Notes: generated from the letters alone by a model not told the origin. DNA of 64,000 nt from Mycobacterium sp. (GCF_002863225.1 NZ_PKEK01000067.1:33655-97654), one strand, 5' to 3'; shown: positions 37,669-46,190, counted from the first letter of the stretch. Made by a program: numbers and translations.

Positions 37669-37830
37669 AATGATTCGCGCCGACGACGATGCAGAGCGAA
37701 GCGATGGGGAGGAGTGGCGCAATGATCCCCGCCGACGACGATGCAGAGCGAAGCGATGGGGAGGAGTGGCGCAATGATCCCCGCCGACGACGATGCAGAG
37801 CGAAGCGATGGGGAGGAGTGGCGCAATGAT
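37669..37830. repeat. MIRU-like tandem repeat, 52 bp x 3
   Basis: Units align at 37681, 37733 and 37785 with a period of exactly 52 bp. Each has GACGACGATGCAGAGCGAAG, then CGATGGGGAGGAGTGGCGC and ends AATGAT. This is the classical mycobacterial interspersed repetitive unit pattern with a built-in ribosome site and ATG. The last copy provides the GGGGAGGAG and start codon of echA6, so the repeat is part of the gene's translation signal. Confidence 0.9.
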
Positions 37831-38557
37831 TGAAGTGACCCGCGTCGGAGACGTGCTGACCATTGAGATGCAGCGTGCCGAGCGGCGCAACGCGCTCAAC
37901 TCCCAGCTCGTGGAGGAGGTTCGCGAAGCCATCGAGAAGGCCGCCGGTGAGAATGCCCACGCCATCGTGCTGACCGGGCAGGGCACCGTGTTCTGCGCCG
38001 GCGCCGACCTCAGCGGTGATGCCTTCGCCGCCGACTACCCCGACCGGCTGATCGCGATGAACCTGGCGATCGACGCCGCGCCGATCCCGGTGATCGGTGC
38101 GATCAACGGCCCGGCGATTGGCGCGGGTCTGCAATTGGCCATGATCTGCGACCTCAGGGTGGTTGCACCGGAAGCGTTCTTCCAGTTTCCGACCTCCAAA
38201 TATGGTCTGGCACTTGACAACTGGAGCATCCGCCGGTTGACGTCGCTGGTCGGACACGGACGGGCCCGGGCCATGCTGCTGACCGCCGAGAAGCTGACAG
38301 CCCAGGACGCCCTGGCCACCGGCTTGGCCAACCGGTTGGGCACGGTCGCTGATGCACAGGCGTGGGCCGCCGAGATCGCCGGCCTGGCGCCGTTGGCGCT
38401 CCAGCACGCCAAACGGGTGCTCAACGACGACGGCGCCTACGAAGACCAGTGGCCCGCGCACAAGGAACTTTTCGACAAGGCGTGGGCCAGTCAGGACGTC
38501 ATCGAAGCCCAGGTGGCACGGGTCGAGAAGCGGCCGCCGAACTTCCAGGGGGCCTGA
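37826..38557 (+). CDS. echA6: Enoyl-CoA hydratase-family protein EchA6
   Basis: A 243-residue crotonase-fold protein, the same length as M. tuberculosis EchA6, starting at the ATG at 37826 supplied by the MIRU repeat. The oxyanion-hole segments (GQGTVFCAGADLSGDA and INGPAIGAGLQLAMICDLRV) are present, but the usual catalytic Glu pair is not clear. M. tuberculosis EchA6 is described as a non-catalytic shuttle that delivers fatty acyl-CoA to FAS-II. It is followed 4 bp later by the metallo-beta-lactamase-fold gene. Confidence 0.9.
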   Translation: MIEVTRVGDVLTIEMQRAERRNALNSQLVEEVREAIEKAAGENAHAIVLTGQGTVFCAGADLSGDAFAADYPDRLIAMNLAIDAAPIPVIGAINGPAIGAGLQLAMICDLRVVAPEAFFQFPTSKYGLALDNWSIRRLTSLVGHGRARAMLLTAEKLTAQDALATGLANRLGTVADAQAWAAEIAGLAPLALQHAKRVLNDDGAYEDQWPAHKELFDKAWASQDVIEAQVARVEKRPPNFQGA

Positions 38558-38561
38558 CCGG

Positions 38562-39686
38562 ATGCTGCGCAGCGCGCTGCGACTGGCAGTGGGCACCGTC
38601 TCGCTCGCGACGGGCGGGTGGGTACTGCGCGCGCTGCACGGTGCGCCGGCCGCGCTCGGCGCCCAACCGTCCGACATTCGAGGGGTGGCCGAACGCTCGC
38701 CGCACTACCGCGACGGCGTGTTCGTCAACCTCGAGCCCGCGTCGTTCGCCATCGATGCCGAGGAACAGCGAAACATCCTCAGGCAGTTGATCAGTAGCCG
38801 CGCGGTCGGCCGGCCCGGTGCCGATATCCCGCTGGTCACTCCCGAGCCGCGGACCTTCGACGCCCCCGCCGGCCGCATCGCGGTCAGCTGGTTCGGCCAT
38901 TCGACGGCGCTGTTGGAGATCGACGGCTACCGGGTGCTCACCGACCCGGTCTGGAGTGAACGCTGCTCGCCGTCGGACGTCATCGGTCCGGGCCGGATGC
39001 ATCCGCCGCCGGTGCCGCTGGAAGCGCTACCGGCCCTGGACGCGATCGTGATCAGCCACGATCACTACGACCATCTCGACATCGACACGATCATCGGGCT
39101 GGCCCGCAGTCAGTGGGCGCCGTTCGTGGTTCCGCTCGGGGTCGGATCGCATCTGCGCGACTGGGGTGTGCCGGAGGAGCGCATCATCGAGCTCGACTGG
39201 AACGAGCGCACCAAGATCGACGAGCTGACGCTGGTCTGCACGCCGGCGCGGCACTTCTCCGGACGGTTCCTCAATCGCAACGCCACGCTGTGGGCATCGT
39301 GGGCGATCATCGGACCTGCGCACCGCGCGTTCTTCGGCGGCGACACGGGTTACACCCGGAGCTTCGCCGACATCGGTTCCGAGCATGGGCCTTTCGACGT
39401 GACGCTGATGCCGGTCGGCGCCTACAACAAGTCGTGGCCGGACATCCACATGAATCCCGAAGACGCGGTGCGCGCGCATCTGGACGTCAACGGCGGTCTG
39501 CTGGTTCCCATCCACTGGTGCACATTCCGGTTGGCCCCGCACCCGTGGGCCGAACCGATCGAGCGGCTACTGGCTGCCGCCGGCGCCTCGAACGTCCAGG
39601 TAGCGGTGCCCAAGCCGGGTGGTCGCGTCGACCCAACGGCGACAACGGATTTCGAGCCCTGGTGGCGGCTCGACGAACCTTCCTAG
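38562..39686 (+). CDS. Metallo-beta-lactamase-fold hydrolase (Rv0906-like, NAPE-PLD type)
   Basis: 374 residues from the ATG at 38562. The metal-binding HDHYDH (166-171) is at the start of the fold, with further His in FSGRF and PIHWCTFRL. The N-terminus has a hydrophobic stretch (LRLAVGTVSLATGGWVL) that may be a membrane anchor or signal. The pattern VSWFGHSTALLEIDG plus HWCTF is typical of phospholipase-like Zn hydrolases. Substrate unknown; it is probably co-transcribed with echA6. Confidence 0.88.
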   Translation: MLRSALRLAVGTVSLATGGWVLRALHGAPAALGAQPSDIRGVAERSPHYRDGVFVNLEPASFAIDAEEQRNILRQLISSRAVGRPGADIPLVTPEPRTFDAPAGRIAVSWFGHSTALLEIDGYRVLTDPVWSERCSPSDVIGPGRMHPPPVPLEALPALDAIVISHDHYDHLDIDTIIGLARSQWAPFVVPLGVGSHLRDWGVPEERIIELDWNERTKIDELTLVCTPARHFSGRFLNRNATLWASWAIIGPAHRAFFGGDTGYTRSFADIGSEHGPFDVTLMPVGAYNKSWPDIHMNPEDAVRAHLDVNGGLLVPIHWCTFRLAPHPWAEPIERLLAAAGASNVQVAVPKPGGRVDPTATTDFEPWWRLDEPS

Positions 39687-39716
39687 CAATCGACAACGCC
39701 GAACGAAAGGTGACTC

Positions 39717-39890
39717 ATGGGATTATTGGACAAGGCCAAGGATCTGTTGTCACAGAACGCCGACACCGTCAGCTCTGCGATCGACAAAGCCGGCGAGTTC
39801 GTCGACTCCAAGACCGACGGCAAGTTCAAAGACGTCGTCGACAAGGCGCAGAAAGCAGCCAAGAACGCGCTGACCGACGGCGAGCAGTAG
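39717..39890 (+). CDS. MT0933-type antitoxin (Rv0909-like)
   Basis: A 57-residue helical, charged protein (MGLLDKAKDLLSQNADTVSS, then KFKDVVDKAQKAAKNAL). It matches the small antitoxin family typified by Rv0909, reported to pair with the next gene Rv0910. It is 9 bp upstream of the SRPBCC gene. The ATG has an upstream gaaagg ribosome site. Function as an antitoxin is known for the family, not tested here. Confidence 0.75.
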   Translation: MGLLDKAKDLLSQNADTVSSAIDKAGEFVDSKTDGKFKDVVDKAQKAAKNALTDGEQ

Positions 39891-39899
39891 CAGCGGGCC

Positions 39900-40340
39900 A
39901 TGGCAAAGCTTTCCGGATCCATCGACGTCCCGCTGACCCCGGACCAGGCGTGGGGGGCCGCGTCCGACCTGTCCCGCTTCAAGGAGTGGCTCACCATCCA
40001 TCGGGTGTGGCGCAGCAAACTGCCCGAAACTCTGGAAAAGGGCACGGTGATCGAATCGATCGTCGAAGTCAAGGGCATGCCCAACCGGATCACCTGGACG
40101 ATCGTCAACTACAAACCGCCGGACTCGATGACGCTCAACGGGATTGGCGTCGGTGGTGTCAAGGTCAAACTGATCGCCAGGGTCAAACCCAACGGGGACC
40201 AGTCGGTGGTCAGCTTCGACGTGCACCTCGGTGGTCCGGCACTGTTCGGGCCGATCGGGATGATCGTCGCCGCCGCACTGCGCAGCGACATCAATGAGTC
40301 GCTGCGCAGATTTGTGACGGTGTTCGCCCCGGCGCGATGA
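39900..40340 (+). CDS. SRPBCC family protein (Rv0910-like, putative toxin partner)
   Basis: A 146-residue helix-grip protein. SIDVPLTPDQAWGAASDLSRF begins the fold, with LNGIGVGGVKVKLIARVKPNGD and a C-terminal helix. It is the neighbour of the MT0933-type antitoxin and is reported as its toxin in M. tuberculosis, acting on growth. No nuclease motif is visible, so the mode of action is unclear. It could alternatively be a lipid-binding protein. Confidence 0.8.
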   Translation: MAKLSGSIDVPLTPDQAWGAASDLSRFKEWLTIHRVWRSKLPETLEKGTVIESIVEVKGMPNRITWTIVNYKPPDSMTLNGIGVGGVKVKLIARVKPNGDQSVVSFDVHLGGPALFGPIGMIVAAALRSDINESLRRFVTVFAPAR

Positions 40341-40409
40341 GTTTTCGCGCCGCCGCCGGTCGGTATCGGTGAACCCCGCTCCGGGGCCTCGCGACACCAG
40401 GAGGTCATC

Positions 40410-41183
40410 GTGCCCATCCGTACCGACGCGCCGCTGGGCGCCCCTTGCTGGCTGGACCTGCTGACCTCGGATCTCCAGCGTGCCCAGGACTTCTACGGCA
40501 CCGTGTTCGGGTGGACGTTCGAATCCGCGGGGCCCGAATACGGTGGCTACGTCAACGCCTCGAAGGACGGCCACCAGGTCGCCGGATTGATGGCCAACTT
40601 CCCCGAGTCGCAGAGCCCGGACCGGTGGTCCACCTACTTCCACACCGCCGACATCGAGGCCACCGCCGAGGCGGTGGCCGAGTCCGGCGGCGCCACCTTC
40701 ATCGGGCCGCACGAGGTGCCGGTCAAGGGCTTCATGAGCCTGGCCACCGATCCCTCGGGCGCGATATTCGGGGGATGGCAGCCACTGGAACATCACGGTT
40801 TCCAGGTGATCGGTGCGGCCGGTGCGCCGGTGTGGCATCAGCTGACCACCCGCGACTTTCGCGCCGCGGTCGACTTCTACCGTGAGGTGTTCGGCTGGCG
40901 TACCGAGGTGGAATCCGACACCGACGAATTTCGTTACATCACAGCCTGGTTCGGCGATCAGCAACTGCTCGGAGTGATGGACGGCAGCAGTCTGCTGCCG
41001 GAGGCCGAGCCGTCGACGTGGACCACGTTCTTCGGTGCCGATGACGTCGACACGACGCTGCGGGTGATCACCGACAACGGCGGCACTGTCGTTCGGGAAG
41101 CCGAGGACACCCCCTACGGCCGACTCGCCGCCGCGGCCGACCCGACCGGCACGGCGTTCAATCTGTCGTCGCTGCAGGGCTAG
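40410..41183 (+). CDS. Double VOC-domain glyoxalase-like protein (Rv0911-like)
   Basis: A 257-residue protein with two vicinal oxygen chelate domains in tandem. The first (about 1-115) has GAPCWLDLLTSDLQRAQDFY and the second (about 130-257) has APVWHQLTTRDFRAAVDFY, each with the typical betaalphabeta units. Such proteins are often detoxification enzymes or 27-kDa antigens. The start is the GTG at 40410 preceded by caggagg. Metal ligands are incomplete. Confidence 0.87.
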   Translation: MPIRTDAPLGAPCWLDLLTSDLQRAQDFYGTVFGWTFESAGPEYGGYVNASKDGHQVAGLMANFPESQSPDRWSTYFHTADIEATAEAVAESGGATFIGPHEVPVKGFMSLATDPSGAIFGGWQPLEHHGFQVIGAAGAPVWHQLTTRDFRAAVDFYREVFGWRTEVESDTDEFRYITAWFGDQQLLGVMDGSSLLPEAEPSTWTTFFGADDVDTTLRVITDNGGTVVREAEDTPYGRLAAAADPTGTAFNLSSLQG

Positions 41184-41199
41184 CGGCTATCGTCGCAGT

Positions 41200-41598
41200 A
41201 TGCCGCGCCTGCACCCTGGATGGATGGTCGCGCTGTTCGCCGTGGCGGTCGCGGTGAGCGCCTGGCTGCCGTGGCTGTCGACGGGCATCGACGGGTGGGG
41301 TGCCGCGATCGGTGGCCAGCACGTTCAGCATCGATTCGGGACGGCGCAGCTGATCGTGGTGCTGTCATCGGCGCTGTTGGTGGCCGGCGCGGTGGTCGGC
41401 AGGGGATTGTCCACAAAGGGCGCATCGGTTGCCGCGCTGCTGATTTCGCTGGCCGAGGTCGCACTGTTGGCGCGCTACTACTCGGTCAACGTCAAGCCGA
41501 CGGTGCCGGCGGCCTACGGCCTGTACGTCGGTACGGTGTCCGCGGTCGCGGCGCTGGTGTGCGCGATGTCGGCGCTGGCGATCTCGTTGCGCCGCTAG
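41200..41598 (+). CDS. Small four-helix membrane protein (Rv0912-like)
   Basis: A 132-residue polytopic protein with four hydrophobic helices (GWMVALFAVAVAVSAWLPWL, LIVVLSSALLVAGAVVG, ASVAALLISLAEVALLARYY and a last VSAVAALVCAMSALAIS). No recognised domain and no catalytic residues. It follows the VOC gene by 16 bp and ends at the HxlR gene with a 4-bp convergent overlap. Confidence 0.75.
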   Translation: MPRLHPGWMVALFAVAVAVSAWLPWLSTGIDGWGAAIGGQHVQHRFGTAQLIVVLSSALLVAGAVVGRGLSTKGASVAALLISLAEVALLARYYSVNVKPTVPAAYGLYVGTVSAVAALVCAMSALAISLRR

Positions 41599-42500
41599 TC
41601 GTCGATGCCGATGTCTGCGCCCTTCAGTGGCCGGGCGCACTGGTCGCAGGTCAGCTGCCCGACGAAGGGCTCACCGCAGCCGAGGTGAGTCAGCAGCACC
41701 GCCGGGCCCTCCGGTGCGTGGAACCAATGCTGGCCACATTGCAGAGCGGCGATGATGACGGGGAAAAACGCCCGGCCCTTCTCGGTGAGCCGGTAATTGG
41801 CTTCCCGTGAGGAGTGCAGCACCCGATTGGCGCAGAATGTCTGCAACCGTTCGGACAGCAGCGACGGGGGAGCGCCGAGTTGCGTCTGAAATTCCGAGAA
41901 TCGGCTGGTGCCCAGGAACGTGCATACCAGAAGAGCTGCGGCCCAACGGTTCCCGAATACGCTCATGGTCTCGGGGAACAGTCCGGCTTGACCGGTACTC
42001 GACCTGCGGCGGTTGGACCCGTCGGGTACCGAGCGCGGCCATGTTCCGCTAGGGCCCCAGCGCGCCGACACCTGCTTCTCGGTGACAGATTCGCCACAGG
42101 TCTGGCAGGTCAGCACCGGAGCGAATTGGGTGCCGCACTGGGTATGCCGCATCTTCGGCAGCCGGTGCACGTGGTCGGACACCCACCGTCGCTCCCACTC
42201 CCAGATCGACAGCAGCACCGGCCAGAACGCCCGACCGCGCTGGGAGATCAGGTACTCGGCCCGCACGGGACGGGTCTGGTACGTCGTGCGGATCAGTACT
42301 CCATTGTCGGCCAGCACGCGTAACCGGTTGGCCAGCACGGTGTTCGAGATCGGTAGGCGCTGCATGAAATCGCCGTACCGGGTCGCTCCCAGGAGCGCCT
42401 GTTGGATGATCAGCACCGTCCACTCGTCGCCGAGCAGGCCCAGAATGCGGCCGACTGCGTTGGTGCCACCGGGGCTCAGAGCCGTCGGCTCAGACGTCAT
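41595..42500 (-). CDS. Tandem HxlR-family transcription regulator
   Basis: 301 residues from the ATG at 42500 (MTSEPTALSPGGTNAVGR). Two HxlR winged helices are present: one at about 15-110 (LGLLGDEWTVLIIQQALLG, NTVLANRLRVLADNGVLIR) and one at about 175-270 (FGNRWAAALLVCTFLGTSRF, LLSERLQTFCANRVLH). Each ends with a Cys-rich zinc-ribbon-like tail (CGTQFAPVLTCQTCGES; CGEPFVGQLTCDQCARP). A fused double form is unusual, as most HxlR proteins are single-domain dimers. It is the last gene of the thiolase/carotenoid-oxygenase operon. Confidence 0.85.
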   Translation of the reverse strand: MTSEPTALSPGGTNAVGRILGLLGDEWTVLIIQQALLGATRYGDFMQRLPISNTVLANRLRVLADNGVLIRTTYQTRPVRAEYLISQRGRAFWPVLLSIWEWERRWVSDHVHRLPKMRHTQCGTQFAPVLTCQTCGESVTEKQVSARWGPSGTWPRSVPDGSNRRRSSTGQAGLFPETMSVFGNRWAAALLVCTFLGTSRFSEFQTQLGAPPSLLSERLQTFCANRVLHSSREANYRLTEKGRAFFPVIIAALQCGQHWFHAPEGPAVLLTHLGCGEPFVGQLTCDQCARPLKGADIGIDD

Positions 42501-43977
42501 GCCACCGGCGCAGCTGTGAACCGGGTGCCCAGGTGGCGTGTGTTCCACTGGAAACCCGTTCGGGCAGTGCAAGTTTGCACACCGGGCCGTCGCTGAACCG
42601 GGCGGCGTCGAAGATCACACAGTAGGAGGCGTCGGCCGTCATGTCGGTGGTGATCGTGATCAGGTAGCCGTCGTCTTCGGCGGTGGGGTTCGGCCGTGGG
42701 GCCATCGCGGCCTCGCTGCCGTAGACGCCGTCGGCGAATTGGAAGTGCTGCTCGCCGCCGGTCCGCAGGTCATGCTTGACCAGTCCGTCGAACAGGAACC
42801 AGCCCGGCTTGCCGGTAGCGGCGTAGGTGTAGCGGTAGTCGGTGGCGGCGTAGTCGGGGTTGATCGTGCCGAATTCGGTGATGGACTCCGACAGCTGCTC
42901 CTCCCTGACCTCGCCGGTGACCAGGTTGAAGCGCCAGCGGTGCAGCCGGGCCTGCATCCGATCCAGCGCGAGGAAGCGAAACAGCTTGTCCCACTTTGTT
43001 CCACCGTTGTCGGCCGGCTGCGGGTCGCCTTCGTAGAATCCGTCGAGCACGATCTCGTCACCGTCTTCGTAGGCGTTGGTGAAATGCAGCACGAACGTCG
43101 GGTCGGCTTCGAACCACCGGATGTCGTTGCTGGTGCCGCGGCGTGGCACCACAGCGAAGCGCGACGGCATGTCGGGGTAGAACCGCGGCACATGCACGTC
43201 GTGCTGCAGCAACTCCGGATCCCAGAACAGCGGGAAGTCGTTGAGGATCACATAGTTTTCGGTGAACGCCATGTCGTGCGGCAGCCGCGGGCCGGGCAGC
43301 GGAATGTCGATGTAGTGCGACAGGTTGTTGCTCTCGTCGACGACGCCGTAGTGCATGTACGGTGCCTGCTTGCTGTAGTTGAAGAACAGCAGCTCGCCGG
43401 TTTTTGGATCGACCTTCGGATGGGCCGACACACCCCATTCCGCGGGAAACTGCCCGTTCCAGCTCTCTTTGCCGAGTGTGTCGGCCGAGAATGGGTCCAG
43501 CCGGTACAGATCGCCGCATTGGTAGAAGCTGGTCAGGGCGATGCCCCGGTGCACGATGACGTCGGTGCTCGAGGCGTCCTTCATCCGGGTGCGGGCGCCG
43601 CAGCCCCCGCCGCGCTTGGCCAACTGCACCGGCTCGGCCAGTCCGGGCCATAGTGGTTCGCCGGCCTCGTTCTCGGCCAGGAAGCCGTCTGTGCGAACGA
43701 ATCGGTTGCGGTAGAACGCCTTTCCCTCGCGGAAACCGACGATGTGGAGCATGCCGTCGCCGTCGAACGGGTGGTAGGTCTTCAGCGCCGGGTGGAGCGG
43801 GTTCTCGGTGTTGCGAAGGTAGACGCCGTCGAGGTCGCGGGGGATCTCGCCCTCCACCGCGACCAGATCGTCGGCGTCCCACTCATTGGTCTGCGGCCGC
43901 CACGGCCCGGTCCGGTACGGGTGGTCGTCGTCCTCGGGCAGGGTCGACAGGTATTTCGCGACAACTTCGACGTCCAT
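42490..43977 (-). CDS. Carotenoid-cleavage oxygenase (Rv0913c-like)
   Basis: A 495-residue seven-bladed beta-propeller enzyme of the retinal-pigment epithelial 65 family. Its iron-binding His residues are seen in HPKVDPKTGELLFF, MAFTENYVILND (PHDMAFTENY), TFVLHFTNAYEDGDEIVLDG and at the C-terminus HATWAPG. It cleaves carotenoid or stilbene double bonds using O2. The ATG overlaps the thiolase stop (TGATG), so translation is coupled. The substrate is not known. Confidence 0.9.
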   Translation of the reverse strand: MDVEVVAKYLSTLPEDDDHPYRTGPWRPQTNEWDADDLVAVEGEIPRDLDGVYLRNTENPLHPALKTYHPFDGDGMLHIVGFREGKAFYRNRFVRTDGFLAENEAGEPLWPGLAEPVQLAKRGGGCGARTRMKDASSTDVIVHRGIALTSFYQCGDLYRLDPFSADTLGKESWNGQFPAEWGVSAHPKVDPKTGELLFFNYSKQAPYMHYGVVDESNNLSHYIDIPLPGPRLPHDMAFTENYVILNDFPLFWDPELLQHDVHVPRFYPDMPSRFAVVPRRGTSNDIRWFEADPTFVLHFTNAYEDGDEIVLDGFYEGDPQPADNGGTKWDKLFRFLALDRMQARLHRWRFNLVTGEVREEQLSESITEFGTINPDYAATDYRYTYAATGKPGWFLFDGLVKHDLRTGGEQHFQFADGVYGSEAAMAPRPNPTAEDDGYLITITTDMTADASYCVIFDAARFSDGPVCKLALPERVSSGTHATWAPGSQLRRWHDV

Positions 43978-45191
43978 CAGCGTGTCCCGTCGACGACGAA
44001 GCTGACCGTGGTGGCGGTGCTACCGCCGAAGTTCAATGTGCCGAACGTCCTTGCGTTGTCTACCTGGTAGTCGCCGGCGGTGCCGCTGACCTGTTTGGCG
44101 GCGTCGACGAGCATCCGGATACCCGACGCGCCGACTGGGTGTCCGCCACCGATCAGGCCGCCGCTGGGATTGATCGGCAACCGTCCGCCGATCTCGATCT
44201 CACCGTTCTCGATCGCCTTCCACGATTCGCCCGGCCCGGTGAGGCCGATGTGGTCGATCGCCAAATACTCACTGGGAGTGAAGCAGTCGTGTACTTCGAT
44301 GCCCTGCAGGTCGTCGAGGTTGGACTCCGCGCGCCGCAACGCATCCAGTACCGCCGCGCGCACATGCGGCATCACATAAGGATTGTCGGCGGCGCGGTCG
44401 AGTTTCTGTTGCAGGCCCAGTCCAACGGTGCGGTGGCCCCAGCCGGCGATCCGGGCGGTGGGGCGCGCGGTGGGATGGTCGCGCAGATACCTGTCGGTGA
44501 CCAGGACGACTCCCGCTCCGCCGTCGGTCATCTGGCTGCAGTCGAACCGCCGCAGCCGGCCTTCGATGAGGGGGTTGGTTGCGTCGTCGTCACCGATGGG
44601 ATCGGGCACCGTCCAGGATCTGGTCTGCGCGTTCGGGTTTCGTCGCGCGTTGCCGAAGTTGACCTGTGCGATAGCGCGCAGGTGGGTCTCGTCGATGCCG
44701 AAGCGTCGGTCGTACTCGTCGGCCACCGTCGCGAACATCGACGGCCAGAGGAACGTCGCTTCCGAGCCTTCGTGGCCGGTCCAGGCCGCCGCGCCGAGGT
44801 GGCGGGCCGCGGTGTCACCGGGCACCGTCTTCTCCAACTCGACACCGAGGACCAGTGCGGTCTCATAGTTCCCGGCACGCAGATCGGCCATCGCGGCCAG
44901 TGCGGCGATGCTGCCCGACGCGCACGCGGCCTCGTGCCGGGAAGCGGGCGTGTCCCACAACCCGTCACACACGGTGGCGGGCATCGCGCCGAGATGCCCC
45001 TGCTCGGCGAACATCTCTCCGAAGGCGTTGGCGACATGGACCACGCCGACGTCCGCGGCCTCGATCTTGGCCTCGGCCAGGGTGGATTCGACGATGTCGC
45101 GGGTCAGGTCCGCGAAGTCGAGTCCTTCCTTGGTGAGGTTTCGGGCGAAGTCGCTTTGATAACCGCCGAGAATCCAGACGTCGGTGTCCAT
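43977..45191 (-). CDS. Acetyl-CoA acetyltransferase / thiolase-fold protein (Rv0914c-like)
   Basis: 404 residues from the ATG at 45191 (MDTDVWILGGYQSDF). The thiolase nucleophile region HEAACASGSIAALAAMAD keeps a Cys, and the His is present in GGGHPVGASGIRML. The C-terminal second Cys loop reads LNFGGSTATTVSF, without a Cys, which makes a classical thiolysis uncertain. It is the first gene of a leftward operon with the carotenoid oxygenase and HxlR genes. Substrate unknown. Confidence 0.87.
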   Translation of the reverse strand: MDTDVWILGGYQSDFARNLTKEGLDFADLTRDIVESTLAEAKIEAADVGVVHVANAFGEMFAEQGHLGAMPATVCDGLWDTPASRHEAACASGSIAALAAMADLRAGNYETALVLGVELEKTVPGDTAARHLGAAAWTGHEGSEATFLWPSMFATVADEYDRRFGIDETHLRAIAQVNFGNARRNPNAQTRSWTVPDPIGDDDATNPLIEGRLRRFDCSQMTDGGAGVVLVTDRYLRDHPTARPTARIAGWGHRTVGLGLQQKLDRAADNPYVMPHVRAAVLDALRRAESNLDDLQGIEVHDCFTPSEYLAIDHIGLTGPGESWKAIENGEIEIGGRLPINPSGGLIGGGHPVGASGIRMLVDAAKQVSGTAGDYQVDNARTFGTLNFGGSTATTVSFVVDGTR

Positions 45192-45343
45192 TGCTCGCAC
45201 GTTACTACAACTAAAAGAGTGACGTGCTGCTCTGATGACTAGGTCGGTCCCACCGGCTCTCGGCTGAACCGGAGAGACCTAAGCGCGCACGCTGGTCGAC
45301 CAACGCGCCCGCCTCTCAGAGCGCATTGCCAACGATGCCCATT

Positions 45344-45357
45344 GACAAACGTTTATC
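45344..45357. promoter_or_regulatory. Imperfect palindrome upstream of the thiolase operon
   Basis: GACAAACGTTTATC is a 14-bp imperfect palindrome (core AAACGTTT). It lies about 150 bp upstream of the thiolase gene start and just downstream of the tetR gene. Its size and shape fit a regulator site; which regulator is unknown. Confidence 0.35.
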
Positions 45358-45421
45358 TGGGAAACCGGACTACTTGATCTCGTCTCGACCCGATCGTCGG
45401 GTCAACGACGTTGGGCTGCGT

Positions 45422-46015
45422 TCAACGGGTTGAAAGGCCTTCCAACAGGGTGTCGATTAGTCCGTTGCAGTGCTTCGCCATTTTCTTCGCTGCCGTTGTG
45501 GCGCTGAGAATGCGGTACAAAGGGGCTCCGATCAGCGCGTCGGCGGCAGCCTCGATATCTGCGTCGGGCCGTATCTGACCCTGCGAGATGCCTTGCTGCA
45601 GGCGTAGTTTGACTGCGGTGTGAACCGGGCCTGTGAGCTGGCGGTAGAGCGTATCGCGGTCTTGTTGGTCCTCGGCCGCGGCTGCCGCGAGTGCGCGGAT
45701 CAGTGCCCCGTTCTCAGGTGCGGCGCTCAGCGCCGCGTACTCACTCATCCAGCTCCGTAAGTCCTCGACCGTGCTACCGGTGTCGGGGAGGGTGAAAGCC
45801 GACATTGCGCTGGCCATCATGACCGCTTCAGCGACCAGGGGAGCCTTCGATGGCCACCGACGATAGACGGTTTGCGTGGCCACGCCGGCATGTGCGGCGA
45901 CCTTATCCATCGACACGCCGGCGTAGCCGTTTTCGACGAGCAGGGCCCTGGTGGCATCGAGAATTGCCTCGTGTATTGCGGCGCTGCGCGGACGACCCGG
46001 GCGGGTTTGGCTCAC
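45422..46015 (-). CDS. TetR/AcrR-family repressor
   Basis: A 197-residue repressor. The N-terminal helix-turn-helix is at about 20-55 (AILDATRALLVENGYAGVSM, then AHAGVATQTVYRRWPSKAPL). The C-terminal helical domain (TLPDTGSTVEDLRSWMSEY) would bind a ligand. It is divergent from the SDR-DoxX-P450 genes, so it likely controls them. The inducer is unknown. Confidence 0.9.
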   Translation of the reverse strand: MSQTRPGRPRSAAIHEAILDATRALLVENGYAGVSMDKVAAHAGVATQTVYRRWPSKAPLVAEAVMMASAMSAFTLPDTGSTVEDLRSWMSEYAALSAAPENGALIRALAAAAAEDQQDRDTLYRQLTGPVHTAVKLRLQQGISQGQIRPDADIEAAADALIGAPLYRILSATTAAKKMAKHCNGLIDTLLEGLSTR

Positions 46016-46118
46016 GAATCGACCCTAAGGCACCTCCGGTACGACGGGGCTCGGTCGTCCGTGGGAAAAGCCGTGGTTGTCGTGCGCCGTTGACCTACAG
46101 GCAGGTGCATGTTTCTAT

Positions 46119-46141
46119 TTACGAGAAAATTATTGTCGTAA
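46119..46141. promoter_or_regulatory. Inverted repeat between tetR and SDR/P450 genes
   Basis: TTACGA (46119-46124) and TCGTAA (46136-46141) form a perfect 6-bp inverted repeat with an A/T-rich spacer. It lies in the divergent intergenic gap and is a good candidate for the TetR operator controlling the P450 operon. Confidence 0.45.
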
Positions 46142-46190
46142 TTGTGGGGCGGCGTCACTGGGCCCCACTGAACGCGGGCAGGGCAGTCAC

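Noticed and set aside
36818..38677. Long minus-strand open frame of about 620 codons over the sulfatase start, MIRU and echA6
   Set aside because: Composition is repeat-derived and antisense to clear genes; no motif.
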